A stretch of 46,147 nt of DNA from Actinophytocola sp. (GTDB lineage: Bacteria; Actinomycetota; Actinomycetes; Mycobacteriales; Pseudonocardiaceae), in contig WHUD01000023.1 in assembly GCA_009377385.1 (NCBI GenBank), forward strand, positions 1-46,147. The letters run 5' to 3'. A model generated the notes under the pieces. It saw nothing but the letters and a program-made list of their open reading frames with translations, had not been told where the DNA came from and made no database searches. Shown here one piece after another: positions 1-10,225 of this stretch. The position numbers and the translations under genes were made by a program. Position 1 is the first letter of the stretch; each line of letters opens with the position of its first letter.

Positions 1-116
1 AGGAGTGCGCGTGCCACGGCTCAAGCATAACCACGCTGTCGAGCGTTGCACCCGTCAGGGGAGCCGCAAGCGGGCTGACCGGGCGATTCGGCGGTGTTGC
101 GATAGCGGAGAGTGGC

Positions 117-527
117 ATGACATGTCAAACTCCCGACATGGCCGAGCATGCTGACAAGTCGAGCGCTACGTCGAACGAGGACGAGACCATGGGCGGTAAG
201 CACGGCCCGAGCGTCGACTGGGTCGCGGTCAAGGACAAGACCGTCGGCATCCTCGCCGCGGTAGTGCGCTGGGTGTTCCTGCTGTTCGCGCTGGTACTGG
301 TGCTGCACGTGGTGTTCAGCATCGCCGACGCGAACGAGGACAATAGCATCGTGTCGTTCGTCCGCGACTGGGCCGACCCGCTCGCGCTCGGCTTCAAGGA
401 CATGTTCCAGCCCGACGACGCTCAGCTGAAGATCCTGGTCAACTACGGCATTGCGGCGATCTTCTGGCTGATCGTGTCCTCCCTCGGCGCAGCGATCATC
501 CGCCGCATCGGCTCGCTGGGGAAGTAA
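117..527 (+). CDS. Small two-helix membrane protein, unknown function
   Basis: 136-residue protein that I do not recognise. A charged, probably cytoplasmic N-terminus (about 45 residues) is followed by a hydrophobic helix at roughly 45-72 (GILAAVVRWVFLLFALVLVL) and a second at roughly 108-130, ending in a short basic tail RRIGSLGK. The linker between the helices is acidic. The start at 117 is chosen because GGAG lies 6 nt upstream; an in-frame ATG at 138 has no visible ribosome binding site. It converges on the nitroreductase, with a repeat array in between. No partner is suggested by the context. Confidence 0.7.
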   Translation: MTCQTPDMAEHADKSSATSNEDETMGGKHGPSVDWVAVKDKTVGILAAVVRWVFLLFALVLVLHVVFSIADANEDNSIVSFVRDWADPLALGFKDMFQPDDAQLKILVNYGIAAIFWLIVSSLGAAIIRRIGSLGK

Positions 528-544
528 CCCCCGCCGCCCGCGCC

Positions 545-613
545 GTGTTCCCCGTTCCGGACGTCGTGTTCCCCGTTCCGGACGTCGTGTTCCCCGTTCC
601 GGACGTCGTGTTC
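545..613. repeat. Family A tandem repeat array 1 (3 x 21 bp)
   Basis: Three identical 21-bp units (545-565, 566-586, 587-607) beginning GTGTTCCCCG and ending CCGGACGTC, then a partial fourth copy that runs into the stop codon of the minus-strand nitroreductase at 619-621. Each unit holds the overlapping 6-bp palindromes TCCGGA and GACGTC. The array lies between two convergent genes. Confidence 0.95.
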
Positions 614-618
614 GTCGC

Positions 619-1209
619 TCAGAACGCGGGCGCGTCCCACTCCCCGCGGGCGAACTCCGACAGCGGGATGCGGGACCGCTCGCCGCGCTCCCGCTCGACG
701 AGCCGCTGCGCACCGAGCACGTCGGCGTCGGCCTGCACCCCGACTGCGATCGTGACCACCGGCCGGACGTCGTCGGGGAGCGCGAACGCGTGGTGCAGCG
801 CGTCGGCGTCGAACCCGGCCATCTGGTGCGCGCCCAGCCCCTCCGCCACGGCCTGCAGCACCAGGTTCTGCACGGCGAGTGCGACGCCGTACTCCGCGTA
901 GGGGACGTCGCCCTTCTCGTTGTGGGCGACGGCTACCCCGGCGAGCAGCACACCGGCCCGGTGCGCCCAGTCCTGGTTGCGCCCCGTCAGCGTGCCGAGG
1001 ATGCGGCCGAACACGGCGTCGCCCCTGCGCCCGACTAGGAACCGCGCTGGCTGGGTGTTGCCGAACGACGGCGCCCACCTCGCGGCCTCCAGCAGCGCGC
1101 GCAGTTGCTCCTCGGAGACCTTGGCGTCCGGGTCGAACGCGCGCGGGCTCCAGCGCTGCGCGATCAACTCGTGCACGGCGGCGCTGGTCGTCGCAGGCTT
1201 GCGCTGCAT
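619..1209 (-). CDS. Nitroreductase family FMN oxidoreductase
   Basis: 196-residue nitroreductase-fold protein, a size typical of single-domain members. The family binds FMN in a homodimer and reduces nitroaromatics, quinones or other acceptors with NAD(P)H. Visible signatures are the N-terminal RWSPRAFD, which contacts FMN phosphate, the AARWAPSFGNTQPARF stretch near residue 45, and a C-terminal half with LQAVAEGLGAHQMAGF. The true substrate cannot be read from sequence. The gene lies 7 nt downstream of the mannosyltransferase gene on the same strand, so co-transcription is likely. A repeat array abuts its stop codon. Confidence 0.88.
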   Translation of the reverse strand: MQRKPATTSAAVHELIAQRWSPRAFDPDAKVSEEQLRALLEAARWAPSFGNTQPARFLVGRRGDAVFGRILGTLTGRNQDWAHRAGVLLAGVAVAHNEKGDVPYAEYGVALAVQNLVLQAVAEGLGAHQMAGFDADALHHAFALPDDVRPVVTIAVGVQADADVLGAQRLVERERGERSRIPLSEFARGEWDAPAF

Positions 1210-1216
1210 GGCTCCG

Positions 1217-2473
1217 TTATATCGCGTACGGCCATGTGACGAGTGCGTGCGCGCCGAACCAGCCGCTGACGACGGTCACTGCGGCCAGCACCACAAGCGC
1301 CGTCGCGGGCTTGCGTTTGGCCAGCCCGAGCGCGAAGGGGATGAGCAGCGTGAACGCGGGCAGCAGCAGCCGGGCCTTCGAGTTCATCAAGCCGTTCGAG
1401 CCGAGGTCCATGATCAGCACGCCGAGGCCGTAAACCATGAGCGGCCACTCCACCCGCCGAACGAAGCCGACGACGACCAGCGCGATGGCGATGAGCAGCA
1501 CCATGATCGTGCCGATCTCGTGTACGGACTCCGAGCGCGCGATGGCGTGGCCGGTGAACCGCAACGTGGCTGCGCCGCCGTCGAACGCGGAGTTCCAGCC
1601 CCGCTCCTGCAGCTGGCCCCACCCGCCGAGCTGCGCGAGGACGCCCTGCCCCTCCCGGATCTGCGCGCCTGCCCACCACAGGTAGCCCACCAGACCTGCG
1701 GGGGCGAGCAAGAGGCCGCCGAGCGGACCAAGCGCAGGACGGAGACCACCCCGGCGGCGGACCTCCACCGCACAGACGAACGCGGCGGCGCACACCGCGA
1801 GGACAAGCGCGAGCCCGGTCGGCCGCACCAGTCCGGCCAACGCGCACAGCACACCGGCCGACACCCACTGGCGGCGCAGTACGAACACCAGCGACCACGC
1901 GGCGAACGCGCAGAACAGCGCCTCGGAGTACGTCATCGACAGCACGACGCCCATCGGAGACGCGGCGAACAGCGCGACCAGGATCAGGCCAACGCGGCGT
2001 GACCCGCCCCGGATCAGCATGCCGATGCGGACGAGCGCGTACGCCGCGGCGATCCCGGCGACGACGCTGACGAGGAATGCGGCGGTGTCCACCGAGAGCC
2101 AGGTCAGATCGGCAACCCACCCGGTCACCGTCGGGTAGCCGGGGAAGAACGCCAGCGGCGTCTGCGGGGTGCGGTTGCCGTGCGAGTCGAGCAGCCAGTC
2201 CGGTGCCCCCGCGTATCCGCCGGTTGCGATGCCGAGGTACCACTGGCCGTCCCACGCTGTCAGCGAGCGGTGCACCGTGGTGTTGTTCTGACCGGCGAGC
2301 AGCATCAGGAGCAGCACGCCGACGTGGCGCACGACGAGGTAGACCAGCGCGGGTGCGAACGCGAGCAGCGCTCGGGATGTGGCGCGGCCGTTGCGCGGCG
2401 TACCGGCTGGGGCCGGCGACACGCGCGGAGCTGACTGCGGCTCGATGGCCGTTGCGGTGTCCGTCGGACTCAC
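1217..2473 (-). CDS. PIG-V-like polytopic mannosyltransferase (GT-C fold)
   Basis: 418-residue protein with about ten hydrophobic helices and the layout of GT-C, polyprenyl-phosphomannose-dependent mannosyltransferases. The first extracytoplasmic loop carries WDGQWYLGIATGGY followed by FFPGYP, the arrangement typical of the PIG-V family, in which the Asp after Trp is the likely catalytic acid. In actinobacteria such enzymes mannosylate envelope lipids or proteins; the acceptor is not predictable here. Start is GTG at 2473 with GGAAAG upstream. A possible minus 10 box TAGGCT lies at 2519-2514. The gene is divergent from ask and directly upstream of the nitroreductase. Confidence 0.82.
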   Translation of the reverse strand: MSPTDTATAIEPQSAPRVSPAPAGTPRNGRATSRALLAFAPALVYLVVRHVGVLLLMLLAGQNNTTVHRSLTAWDGQWYLGIATGGYAGAPDWLLDSHGNRTPQTPLAFFPGYPTVTGWVADLTWLSVDTAAFLVSVVAGIAAAYALVRIGMLIRGGSRRVGLILVALFAASPMGVVLSMTYSEALFCAFAAWSLVFVLRRQWVSAGVLCALAGLVRPTGLALVLAVCAAAFVCAVEVRRRGGLRPALGPLGGLLLAPAGLVGYLWWAGAQIREGQGVLAQLGGWGQLQERGWNSAFDGGAATLRFTGHAIARSESVHEIGTIMVLLIAIALVVVGFVRRVEWPLMVYGLGVLIMDLGSNGLMNSKARLLLPAFTLLIPFALGLAKRKPATALVVLAAVTVVSGWFGAHALVTWPYAI

Positions 2474-2732
2474 TGCTGGCTTTCCGGGGGTTGGGCGAAC
2501 GCTGGTCCGTATAGCCTAGTGCGCGTAGCACAGCGCCGTGACCACGACATCATCGCGAACGCATCACGGCTGGTAGACGCCCCGCCTGCGGGGTAACGGA
2601 AAGTGGTCGGCGCCACATCGGTACCGCGAACGGGTCGGGACGGCCGGTACCCTTGGTTCAGCTACAGGGACGGCGCCCGCCCCGATACAAGGACTGGGCC
2701 TGGGCGCTCCCGTTGGAGGAGGTTGGCGCGCA

Positions 2733-5023
<2,291 letters not shown>

Positions 5024-5031
5024 GGCGTCGC

Positions 5032-5087
5032 GAGTCGCACCTTCGTGAGCCCGAGTCGCACCTTCGTGAGCCCGAGTCGCACCTTCG
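5032..5087. repeat. Family B tandem repeat array 1 (3 x 21 bp)
   Basis: Three copies of GAGTCGCACCTTCG starting at 5032, 5053 and 5074, so the period is 21 bp. The array begins 8 nt after the asd stop codon. The inner GCGACTCGC, read on the other strand, is a 4-1-4 inverted repeat. Confidence 0.93.
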
Positions 5088-5114
5088 CTGAGTGCGGATG
5101 ACGCCATACGCGCA

Positions 5115-5166
5115 CCGCCGCAACTGGTTTTTATCGAGGTCAGAGCGGGAAAACCCGTTGCGGCGG
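5115..5166 (+). terminator. Long hairpin between asd and rtcB
   Basis: CCGCCGCAACTGGTTTT (5115-5131) pairs with 5150-5166 as a 17-bp stem with one mismatch and an 18-nt loop. It could end the ask-asd transcript or sit in the rtcB leader. There is no U-tract after the stem, so a simple intrinsic terminator is uncertain. Confidence 0.5.
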
Positions 5167-5220
5167 CGCTGCGTGGCGCGGATCCTGAAGCACCGCACAG
5201 CAGCAAGGGAAGTGGCAGTC

Positions 5221-6404
5221 ATGCATACCGCAGTAGGTGGCGCCCGCGTGCCGATCCGCATGTGGACCGATCCGGGCACGGTCGAGGACGCCGCCCTCCG
5301 CCAGCTGCACAACATCGCGAACCTGCCGTGGACGCAGGGCCTCGCCGTGATGCCCGACGTCCACCTCGGCAAGGGCGCAACGGTCGGCAGCGTCATCGCG
5401 ATGCCGTATCGCCAGCAGCCGTCGGCGTGGACATCGGGTGCGGGATGAGCGCGGTGCGGACCTCGCTGTACGCCGAGGATCTCCCGGACGACCTCGGCAG
5501 GCTGCGGCGCAGCATCGAAGACGCCGTCCCAGTGGGCTTCGCGGGGCACAAGGCGCCGGTTGATCCCGCGCGGGTGCACGGCGTCGGCGACTGGGACCGG
5601 TTCTGGCGCGGCTTCCGCGAGCTGCACAGCGGCGTGCAGAACATGTGGAGCAAGGCGCGGAACCAGATGGGCAGCCTGGGCGGCGGCAACCACTTCATCG
5701 AGGTGTGCCTTGAACAGGACGGCGATGACGCCGGGCGGGTGTGGCTGATGTTGCACTCCGGCTCGCGCGGCATCGGCAACCAGCTCGCGCAGCGGCACAT
5801 GGCGATCGCTACGAAGCAGCCCCACAACACCGACCTGCCCGACCGCGACCTCGCGGTGTTCCTTGCGGGCACGCCCGAGATGGCGGCATACCGCAGGGAC
5901 CTGTTCTGGGCGCAGGAGTATGCCGCCCGCAACCGGGCGACGATGGTGGCGCTGGTCAAGCGAGCGGTCGCCGACATCGTGCCGTGGGTGCGGTTCGACG
6001 ACGCGATCAGCTGTCACCACAACTACGTCGCCGAGGAGCGCTACGACGACGTCAAGCTGCTTGTCACGCGGAAGGGCGCGATCCGGGCCGGTGCCGGTGA
6101 CCTCGGGATCATCCCCGGGTCGATGGGCACCGGGTCGTACATTGTGCGCGGGCTTGGCAACGAGGAGTCGTTCCAGTCGGCCTCGCACGGCGCCGGGCGG
6201 GCGATGTCGCGGACGAAGGCGCGCAAGACGTTCACCGAGGCCGATCTCGCGGCGCAGACCGAGGGCGTCGAGTGCCGTAAGGACAGCGGCGTCGTTGACG
6301 AGATACCTGCCGCCTACAAGGACATCGAGTCCGTGATCGCGGCCCAGACCGACCTGGTCGAAGTCGTCGCCCTCCTCAAGCAGGTCGTGTGCGTCAAGGG
6401 CTGA
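5221..6404 (+). pseudogene. rtcB: RtcB-type RNA ligase, broken by a 7-nt deletion
   Basis: RtcB joins RNA 2',3'-cyclic phosphate or 3'-phosphate ends to 5'-OH ends using GTP and Mn2+. Codons from ATG 5221 (AAGGGAAG upstream) encode the normal N-terminus through MPDVHLGKGATVGSVIAM, ending at 5403. The other frame resumes with AVSPAAVGVDIGCGM and runs intact to 6404. It holds the metal-binding DIGC, GGGNHF, HSGSRG and CHHNY motifs and the guanylylated histidine in SHGAGR. Inserting 7 nt between 5403 and 5404 restores a 396-residue protein. The first frame stops at 5448, before any catalytic residue. The rest of the gene is unspoiled, so the lesion is recent, or less likely an assembly error. 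Confidence 0.88.
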
Positions 6405-6412
6405 CCGCGCCC

Positions 6413-6554
6413 GGTGCGCCACTGCCCGCTGGTCCGCCCACGCACCGCAAACACGTGCGCGCCGGAGAGCGGGACGCCCAACCGCAGCAGTGCCGCCACG
6501 ATCACGTTCGATGTTCGACGAGTCTGCCGGCTGAGCGGTGGGGGCTGCGGTCAT
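6413..6554 (-). pseudogene. Remnant of a deazaflavin-dependent (DUF385/Ddn-like) oxidoreductase
   Basis: A gene start is visible on the minus strand: AAGGAG, then ATG at 6554 and about 14 codons in one frame. The frame then shifts, and from about 6508 to 6440 the other frame reads NVIVAALLRLGVPLSGAHVF followed by AVRGRTSGQWRT. The VRGRxSGQxRT motif is characteristic of the N-terminus of F420/deazaflavin-dependent nitroreductase-like proteins. The sequence then loses similarity and ends against the 3' end of rtcB, so only about 45 codons survive. Its former promoter region faces the TetR gene, which suggests tetR once regulated it. Confidence 0.55.
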
Positions 6555-6570
6555 GGCTCTCCTTCGAGAT

Positions 6571-6628
6571 CACTGCTCACGTTCATGAACATGTGTTCAC
6601 CGTTCCAAAGATCGAATAAAGAGCAGTG
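6571..6628. promoter_or_regulatory. Nested inverted repeats, probable TetR operator
   Basis: Between the oxidoreductase remnant and tetR lie TGAACA-TG-TGTTCA (6586-6599), the overlapping palindrome GTTCATGAAC (6581-6590), and an outer pair CACTGCTC (6571-6578) and GAGCAGTG (6621-6628). Divergent placement next to a TetR gene is typical of an autoregulatory operator. Binding is inferred. Confidence 0.55.
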
Positions 6629-6674
6629 CTCACAAACAGAAACGACGATCTCAGATGTGGCACACTGACACGCT

Positions 6675-7376
6675 ATGAACGCCATCCGAACGGCGCGGCA
6701 GCGCGCACGCGACGAACTCACCCGCGAGATCAAGGCGGAGGCGCGGCGGCAGGTCGTCGCCGAAGGCCCGCAGCGGCTGTCGCTGCGCTCGATCGCGCGG
6801 GACCTCGGCATGGCCTCGTCTGCGATCTACCGGTACTTCCCCAGCCGCGACGACCTGCTGACCGCGTTGATCATCGACGCATACGACTCACTCGGTGCTG
6901 CGGTCGAGGACGTCGAGAGCCATGTGCCACGCGAGAACATCCGCGCGCGGTGGCAGGCGTTGTGCGCTGGGGCCCGGTCGTGGGCGCGGCAGCACAACCA
7001 CGAGTACGCGCTGATCTACGGCTCGCCGGTGCCGGGATACCGCGCGCCGGAGGACACCATCGCGCCCGCGAGCCGGGTCGCGGGCGTGCTCGGTCAACTG
7101 CTCGCAGATGGCTGGCAGGCGGAGGTGCTGCGTCCGGTGCGGGCGCCGTCGCTGCGACCCGAGCTTGCCGAGCAAGCACGCCACGTCGCGACGGTCATCG
7201 CGCCCGGTGTGCCGCCCGAGGTGCTCGCGCAGGCGCTGATCGCATGGACGCAACTCTTCGGCATGGTCAGCTTCGAGCTGTTCGGTCACCTCGTCGGCAG
7301 CGCCGACCCCGCCGATGAGTTCTTCGATCACGCGGTGGAGTGCATGGCCGACGTGATGGGTCTGCCCCCGGCGTAG
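6675..7376 (+). CDS. TetR family transcriptional regulator
   Basis: 233-residue one-component regulator. The N-terminal TetR DNA-binding domain spans about 15-65, with the recognition region LSLRSIARDLGMASSAIYRY followed by FPSRDDLLTALI. The C-terminal ligand domain contains AWTQLFGMVSFELFGH, resembling the WHG-type C-terminal domain. The ligand is unknown. It is divergent from a degraded oxidoreductase gene with an inverted-repeat operator between them, so it may now be an orphan repressor controlling mainly itself. Confidence 0.88.
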   Translation: MNAIRTARQRARDELTREIKAEARRQVVAEGPQRLSLRSIARDLGMASSAIYRYFPSRDDLLTALIIDAYDSLGAAVEDVESHVPRENIRARWQALCAGARSWARQHNHEYALIYGSPVPGYRAPEDTIAPASRVAGVLGQLLADGWQAEVLRPVRAPSLRPELAEQARHVATVIAPGVPPEVLAQALIAWTQLFGMVSFELFGHLVGSADPADEFFDHAVECMADVMGLPPA

Positions 7377-7388
7377 CCGGGCGTGCGC

Positions 7389-8276
7389 TCACCCAGCCAG
7401 CAGGTGGCGGTGCAGGAACTCGATCTGGTCGGTCACCGCGCGCTCGAAGCTGTCGCCGACGTAGATGTCGAAGTGCCCGATCGGGTAGCGCTTCACCTCG
7501 CCGCGCGGGGCCTGGGCCGCCCACTTGGCGGTGTTGTCGGCGGGGCAGAGCGTGTCCTCGTCTGTGATGCACCACAGCGCGGGGCACTGGACGTGCTTTG
7601 CCTTCGTGCCCGGCCGGTACAGCGGCACGCGCAGTCCGATGCGGGCGGTTACCCGGTTCTCCCACACCGTGTCCTGCGGAACCATGGCCGTCATGCCGGG
7701 CATGGCGTCGTGGGTGGTCATCACGCCGCGGCTGCCTGGATCGGCGACGGCGGGTAGGTAGTGCGGCGGCTTGCCGAGCGCGGCATTCACCTGATCGCGC
7801 AGCGCGTGCACCGTCAACGACGCCGCGTGCATCGGGCCGACCGCACGCAACGTCGCGAGCCCATCGGAGAACGGACACTGCGCCACCATCGCCGCGATCC
7901 GCCTGTCCTCTGCGGCGAGCGTGACGACGTGTCCGCCGGAGTACGACGAGCCGAACAGCGCTACCAGCGCCGGGTCGACCCAGTCGAGGTTGCGGGCCTC
8001 CGCGATCGCCGCGCGCCAGTCGTCCAGCTGCTTGCCGATGTCAAGCAGTTGGCGCGGCTCGCCACCGCTCGCGCCGAAGTGCCGGTAGTCGAACAGCAGC
8101 ACGCCGATGCCCGCCGCGACGAACCGCTCAGCGTAGGCATCGAGGCGCAGTTCGCGCGTGGCGGAGAAGCCATGCGCCATGACGACGATCGGGTGCGGGC
8201 CGTCGCCCGTTGGCCGGTACAGCCAGGCGGCGCACTCGATGCCGTGCGAGGTGAAGGTCTGGTCGGTGCGTGCCAT
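7389..8276 (-). CDS. Alpha/beta hydrolase, dienelactone hydrolase/acyl-peptidase-like
   Basis: 295-residue alpha/beta hydrolase. Strand-turn motifs are visible in order: VVMAHGFSATREL (oxyanion region), LLFDYRHFGASGG, the nucleophile elbow GSSYSGG with the central Ser, and the catalytic His in IGHFDIYVG. An Asp near ITDEDTLCP probably completes the triad. The substrate is unknown. The ATG at 8276 is chosen because longer starts would overlap the upstream PLP-enzyme gene; its ribosome binding site is weak. The gene lies 17 nt downstream of the PLP enzyme on the same strand and may be co-transcribed. Confidence 0.82.
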   Translation of the reverse strand: MARTDQTFTSHGIECAAWLYRPTGDGPHPIVVMAHGFSATRELRLDAYAERFVAAGIGVLLFDYRHFGASGGEPRQLLDIGKQLDDWRAAIAEARNLDWVDPALVALFGSSYSGGHVVTLAAEDRRIAAMVAQCPFSDGLATLRAVGPMHAASLTVHALRDQVNAALGKPPHYLPAVADPGSRGVMTTHDAMPGMTAMVPQDTVWENRVTARIGLRVPLYRPGTKAKHVQCPALWCITDEDTLCPADNTAKWAAQAPRGEVKRYPIGHFDIYVGDSFERAVTDQIEFLHRHLLAG

Positions 8277-8293
8277 GAGGTCATCGTCCCGTG

Positions 8294-9199
8294 TCAGGCG
8301 GAGGGCGTCCATGTTGTGTTCGCGCCACACAGCACCAAGCACGGCAGTTCGCCTGGCACGCGGCCCGCCACAAGCGCTGCGAGTGGTGCGGCGGCTGCTG
8401 GCTCCACCGCGAGGCGGAACTCCTCCCACAGCAGGTCGCGCGCGGCAAGGATATCGTCGTCCGTCACAAGGACGGAGGTGAGGTTCGCCGAGCGCAGCAC
8501 GGAGAACGGGACGTCACCGATCCGGGTGGCACCCAGCGCGGACGCCGCGATGGAGTCGACGTCGGTGTCCACCGGCTCGCCCGCCGCCAGCGCCTGGTGC
8601 AGACAACTACAACCGTGCGGCTCGACGGCGACGGTCGTCCCGCCGTCCGAGCCGAGCGCGGTGCCTGCCGCGAGCCCGCCACCGCCGACCGCGACCACGA
8701 CGGCGTCTACTTCGGGTGCCTCCCGCACGACCTCTCGCGCAACGGTGCCCTGACCAGCGACGACGTCCGGGTCGTTGTACGCCTCGACGTAGCGGGCGCC
8801 AGTCCGCGCGACGGCATCGTGCGCGGCGGAGGCACACTCCGCGTAGGACACGCCGTGCCGAACCAGGGTGGCGCCAGCCTCCTCGATGCGGCGAGCCTTC
8901 GCCTCTGGCACGGTCTCCGGCACGTACACCGTGGCCGGCAGTCCGAGGCTCTTCGCGGCGGTGGCGACGCCGAGGCCGTGGTTGCCGCCCGACGCGGTGA
9001 TCACCTGAGTCGGCCGTTCGCCGCTGGCCAGCGCGTTCAGCGCGCCTCGGAGCTTGAAGGAGCCGGTCCGCTGCAGGTGTTCCAGCTTGAGCAGGCACGG
9101 CCTGCCGTTGACCTCGGTGCGCAGCAGCGGGGTGTGCCGGACGTGGCCGTGACAGCGGATGGCGGCGGTGTCGACGTCGATCGCGGTGGGAACTCGCAC
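8294..9199 (-). CDS. PLP-dependent threonine/serine dehydratase-like enzyme
   Basis: 301-residue fold-type II PLP enzyme similar to catabolic threonine dehydratases. The PLP lysine lies in TGSFKLRGALNAL, the substrate loop is SGGNHGLG, and the phosphate-binding glycine loop is VAVGGGGLAAG. There is no C-terminal ACT domain, so the enzyme should not be isoleucine-inhibited like biosynthetic IlvA. Start is the GTG at 9199 (VRVPTAIDVDTAAI); reading further upstream runs into a repeat array and is not credible. Substrate (Thr, Ser or a hydroxy-aspartate) is undetermined. Confidence 0.85.
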   Translation of the reverse strand: MRVPTAIDVDTAAIRCHGHVRHTPLLRTEVNGRPCLLKLEHLQRTGSFKLRGALNALASGERPTQVITASGGNHGLGVATAAKSLGLPATVYVPETVPEAKARRIEEAGATLVRHGVSYAECASAAHDAVARTGARYVEAYNDPDVVAGQGTVAREVVREAPEVDAVVVAVGGGGLAAGTALGSDGGTTVAVEPHGCSCLHQALAAGEPVDTDVDSIAASALGATRIGDVPFSVLRSANLTSVLVTDDDILAARDLLWEEFRLAVEPAAAAPLAALVAGRVPGELPCLVLCGANTTWTPSA

Positions 9200-9217
9200 A
9201 TGGTCCAGTCTGCCGAA

Positions 9218-9296
9218 GGTGCGACTCGCGATCCCGGAAGGTGCGACTCGCGCGTCGGGAAGGTGCGACTCGCGCGTCGGGAAGGTGCGACTCGCG
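9218..9296. repeat. Family B tandem repeat array 2 (4 x 22 bp)
   Basis: Four exact copies of GGTGCGACTCGCG starting at 9218, 9240, 9262 and 9284, giving a 22-bp period with 9-bp spacers (mostly CGTCGGGAA). This is the only array next to a start codon: it lies 18 nt upstream of the dehydratase GTG. Confidence 0.95.
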
Positions 9297-9665
9297 AGTG
9301 TCCGATCTCGACGTCGTGTGGGCCGAGGTTGCCTGTCCAGCATGATCAAGCCTTGTGGGTGATCTTGCTGGGATGAGTAGATCAACATGACCTACTCGGG
9401 TGAGACTCCTGCCGCTGTTGGGTGAGGTCCGTGTGAATTCACCGCGAATTGATAGCTCAAGGTAATGGCTCCGCCTCCCGTGTGGGTGCTTGCGGCTCAT
9501 TCGTTCCGGGGGTGTCCGCCGACGGGTTGTCATCGATTCTCGCGTCGTGCTGTCCACCGGAGTGGTGAGGGCGAGTAGTGATCGGCTCGACCGAGGAGTA
9601 CGGATGATTCCAGCGCCATATAGAGCCCATTTCAGGGCGGACACGGACGCTGTGAGGAGTACGCA
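9297..9665. other. Gap without a recognisable gene, upstream of the secreted protein
   Basis: No convincing coding sequence. An imperfect hairpin (CCAGCATGATCA at 9337-9348 with 9360-9371, one mismatch, 11-nt loop) lies near the array end. The part from about 9420 is less GC-rich than the surroundings and probably holds the promoter for the secreted protein. Codon-like order is absent in all frames. Confidence 0.5.
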
Positions 9666-10196
9666 ATGAAAGGCAAAATCGCTCGCACGATTGCCATTAT
9701 CGCGGCCGGAAGCATGCTTTCGGTGACTGGCGCGGGAGTCGCGTCGGCAAGTCCGTCGGATGACGTCATAGGCACCGGCTCCAGTTCAGCCAGCTCTGTC
9801 GACATCGCAGGCCAACTCAGCGAGCTTCGCGTCGAACTCGCCGACACCATGGAAAAAACCAACTTCACCGCGATGGGTTCCGCCCTCGACGAGACCAAGT
9901 CGCTCGTCACCGGCATCGTCAGCGGGCAACGCAGTTCGATCTCCAGCGAGACCGTCACCTTGGCCAAGCAGGCATCGGTGCAGACTGACGAGGTCAAGGC
10001 GGCGTTGGCCAAGGTCAAAAACCGGATCGGTGGCCTGCCCGACCCGCTGACTCTGGTGTCGTCGCTACTCTCGACCCTGCTGGACACCTTGTCGAGCTTG
10101 GTCTCGAGCCTCCTCGGCGGCGTGCCGTCTGTGTCTGACGTCGGTGTGCCCGGCGCCGGTGGCGGAGGCGGGGGATTACCGCTGCCGACGCCATAA
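9666..10196 (+). CDS. Small secreted protein, unknown function
   Basis: 176 residues with a Sec signal peptide: MKGKIART, a hydrophobic core IAIIAAGSMLSVTGAGV, and a probable signal peptidase I site after ASA near residue 29. The mature part is Ser/Thr-rich and contains a helical stretch with heptad-like hydrophobics (about 45-120). It then has a strongly amphipathic Leu/Ser segment (LVSSLLSTLLDTLSSLVSSL) and a Gly/Pro tail, with no cysteine. The ribosome binding site is GAGGAG 7 nt before the ATG. It stands alone between minus-strand genes and is followed by a good terminator. I do not recognise a family. Confidence 0.75.
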   Translation: MKGKIARTIAIIAAGSMLSVTGAGVASASPSDDVIGTGSSSASSVDIAGQLSELRVELADTMEKTNFTAMGSALDETKSLVTGIVSGQRSSISSETVTLAKQASVQTDEVKAALAKVKNRIGGLPDPLTLVSSLLSTLLDTLSSLVSSLLGGVPSVSDVGVPGAGGGGGGLPLPTP

Positions 10197-10225
10197 GCGC
10201 TCGCCAGCGAATCTGATGGGGGACA

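Noticed and set aside
545-613. CRISPR array
   Set aside because: Units are 21 bp and directly contiguous, without unique spacers, and no cas genes exist.
443-1078. Long open frames rich in Arg and Pro that cross the repeat arrays (repeated RGTRRPERG and SHLPDARVAPS)
   Set aside because: They arise from GC-rich repeats read in frame and overlap well-supported genes on the same or opposite strand.
2580-2593. Small hairpin CCCCGC-CT-GCGGGG in the ask leader as a lysine riboswitch
   Set aside because: Far too small; no lysine aptamer elements are visible and such riboswitches are not typical of actinobacteria.
9337-9371. Imperfect hairpin as an insertion-sequence end
   Set aside because: No transposase fragment, no matching end and no target-site duplication could be found.
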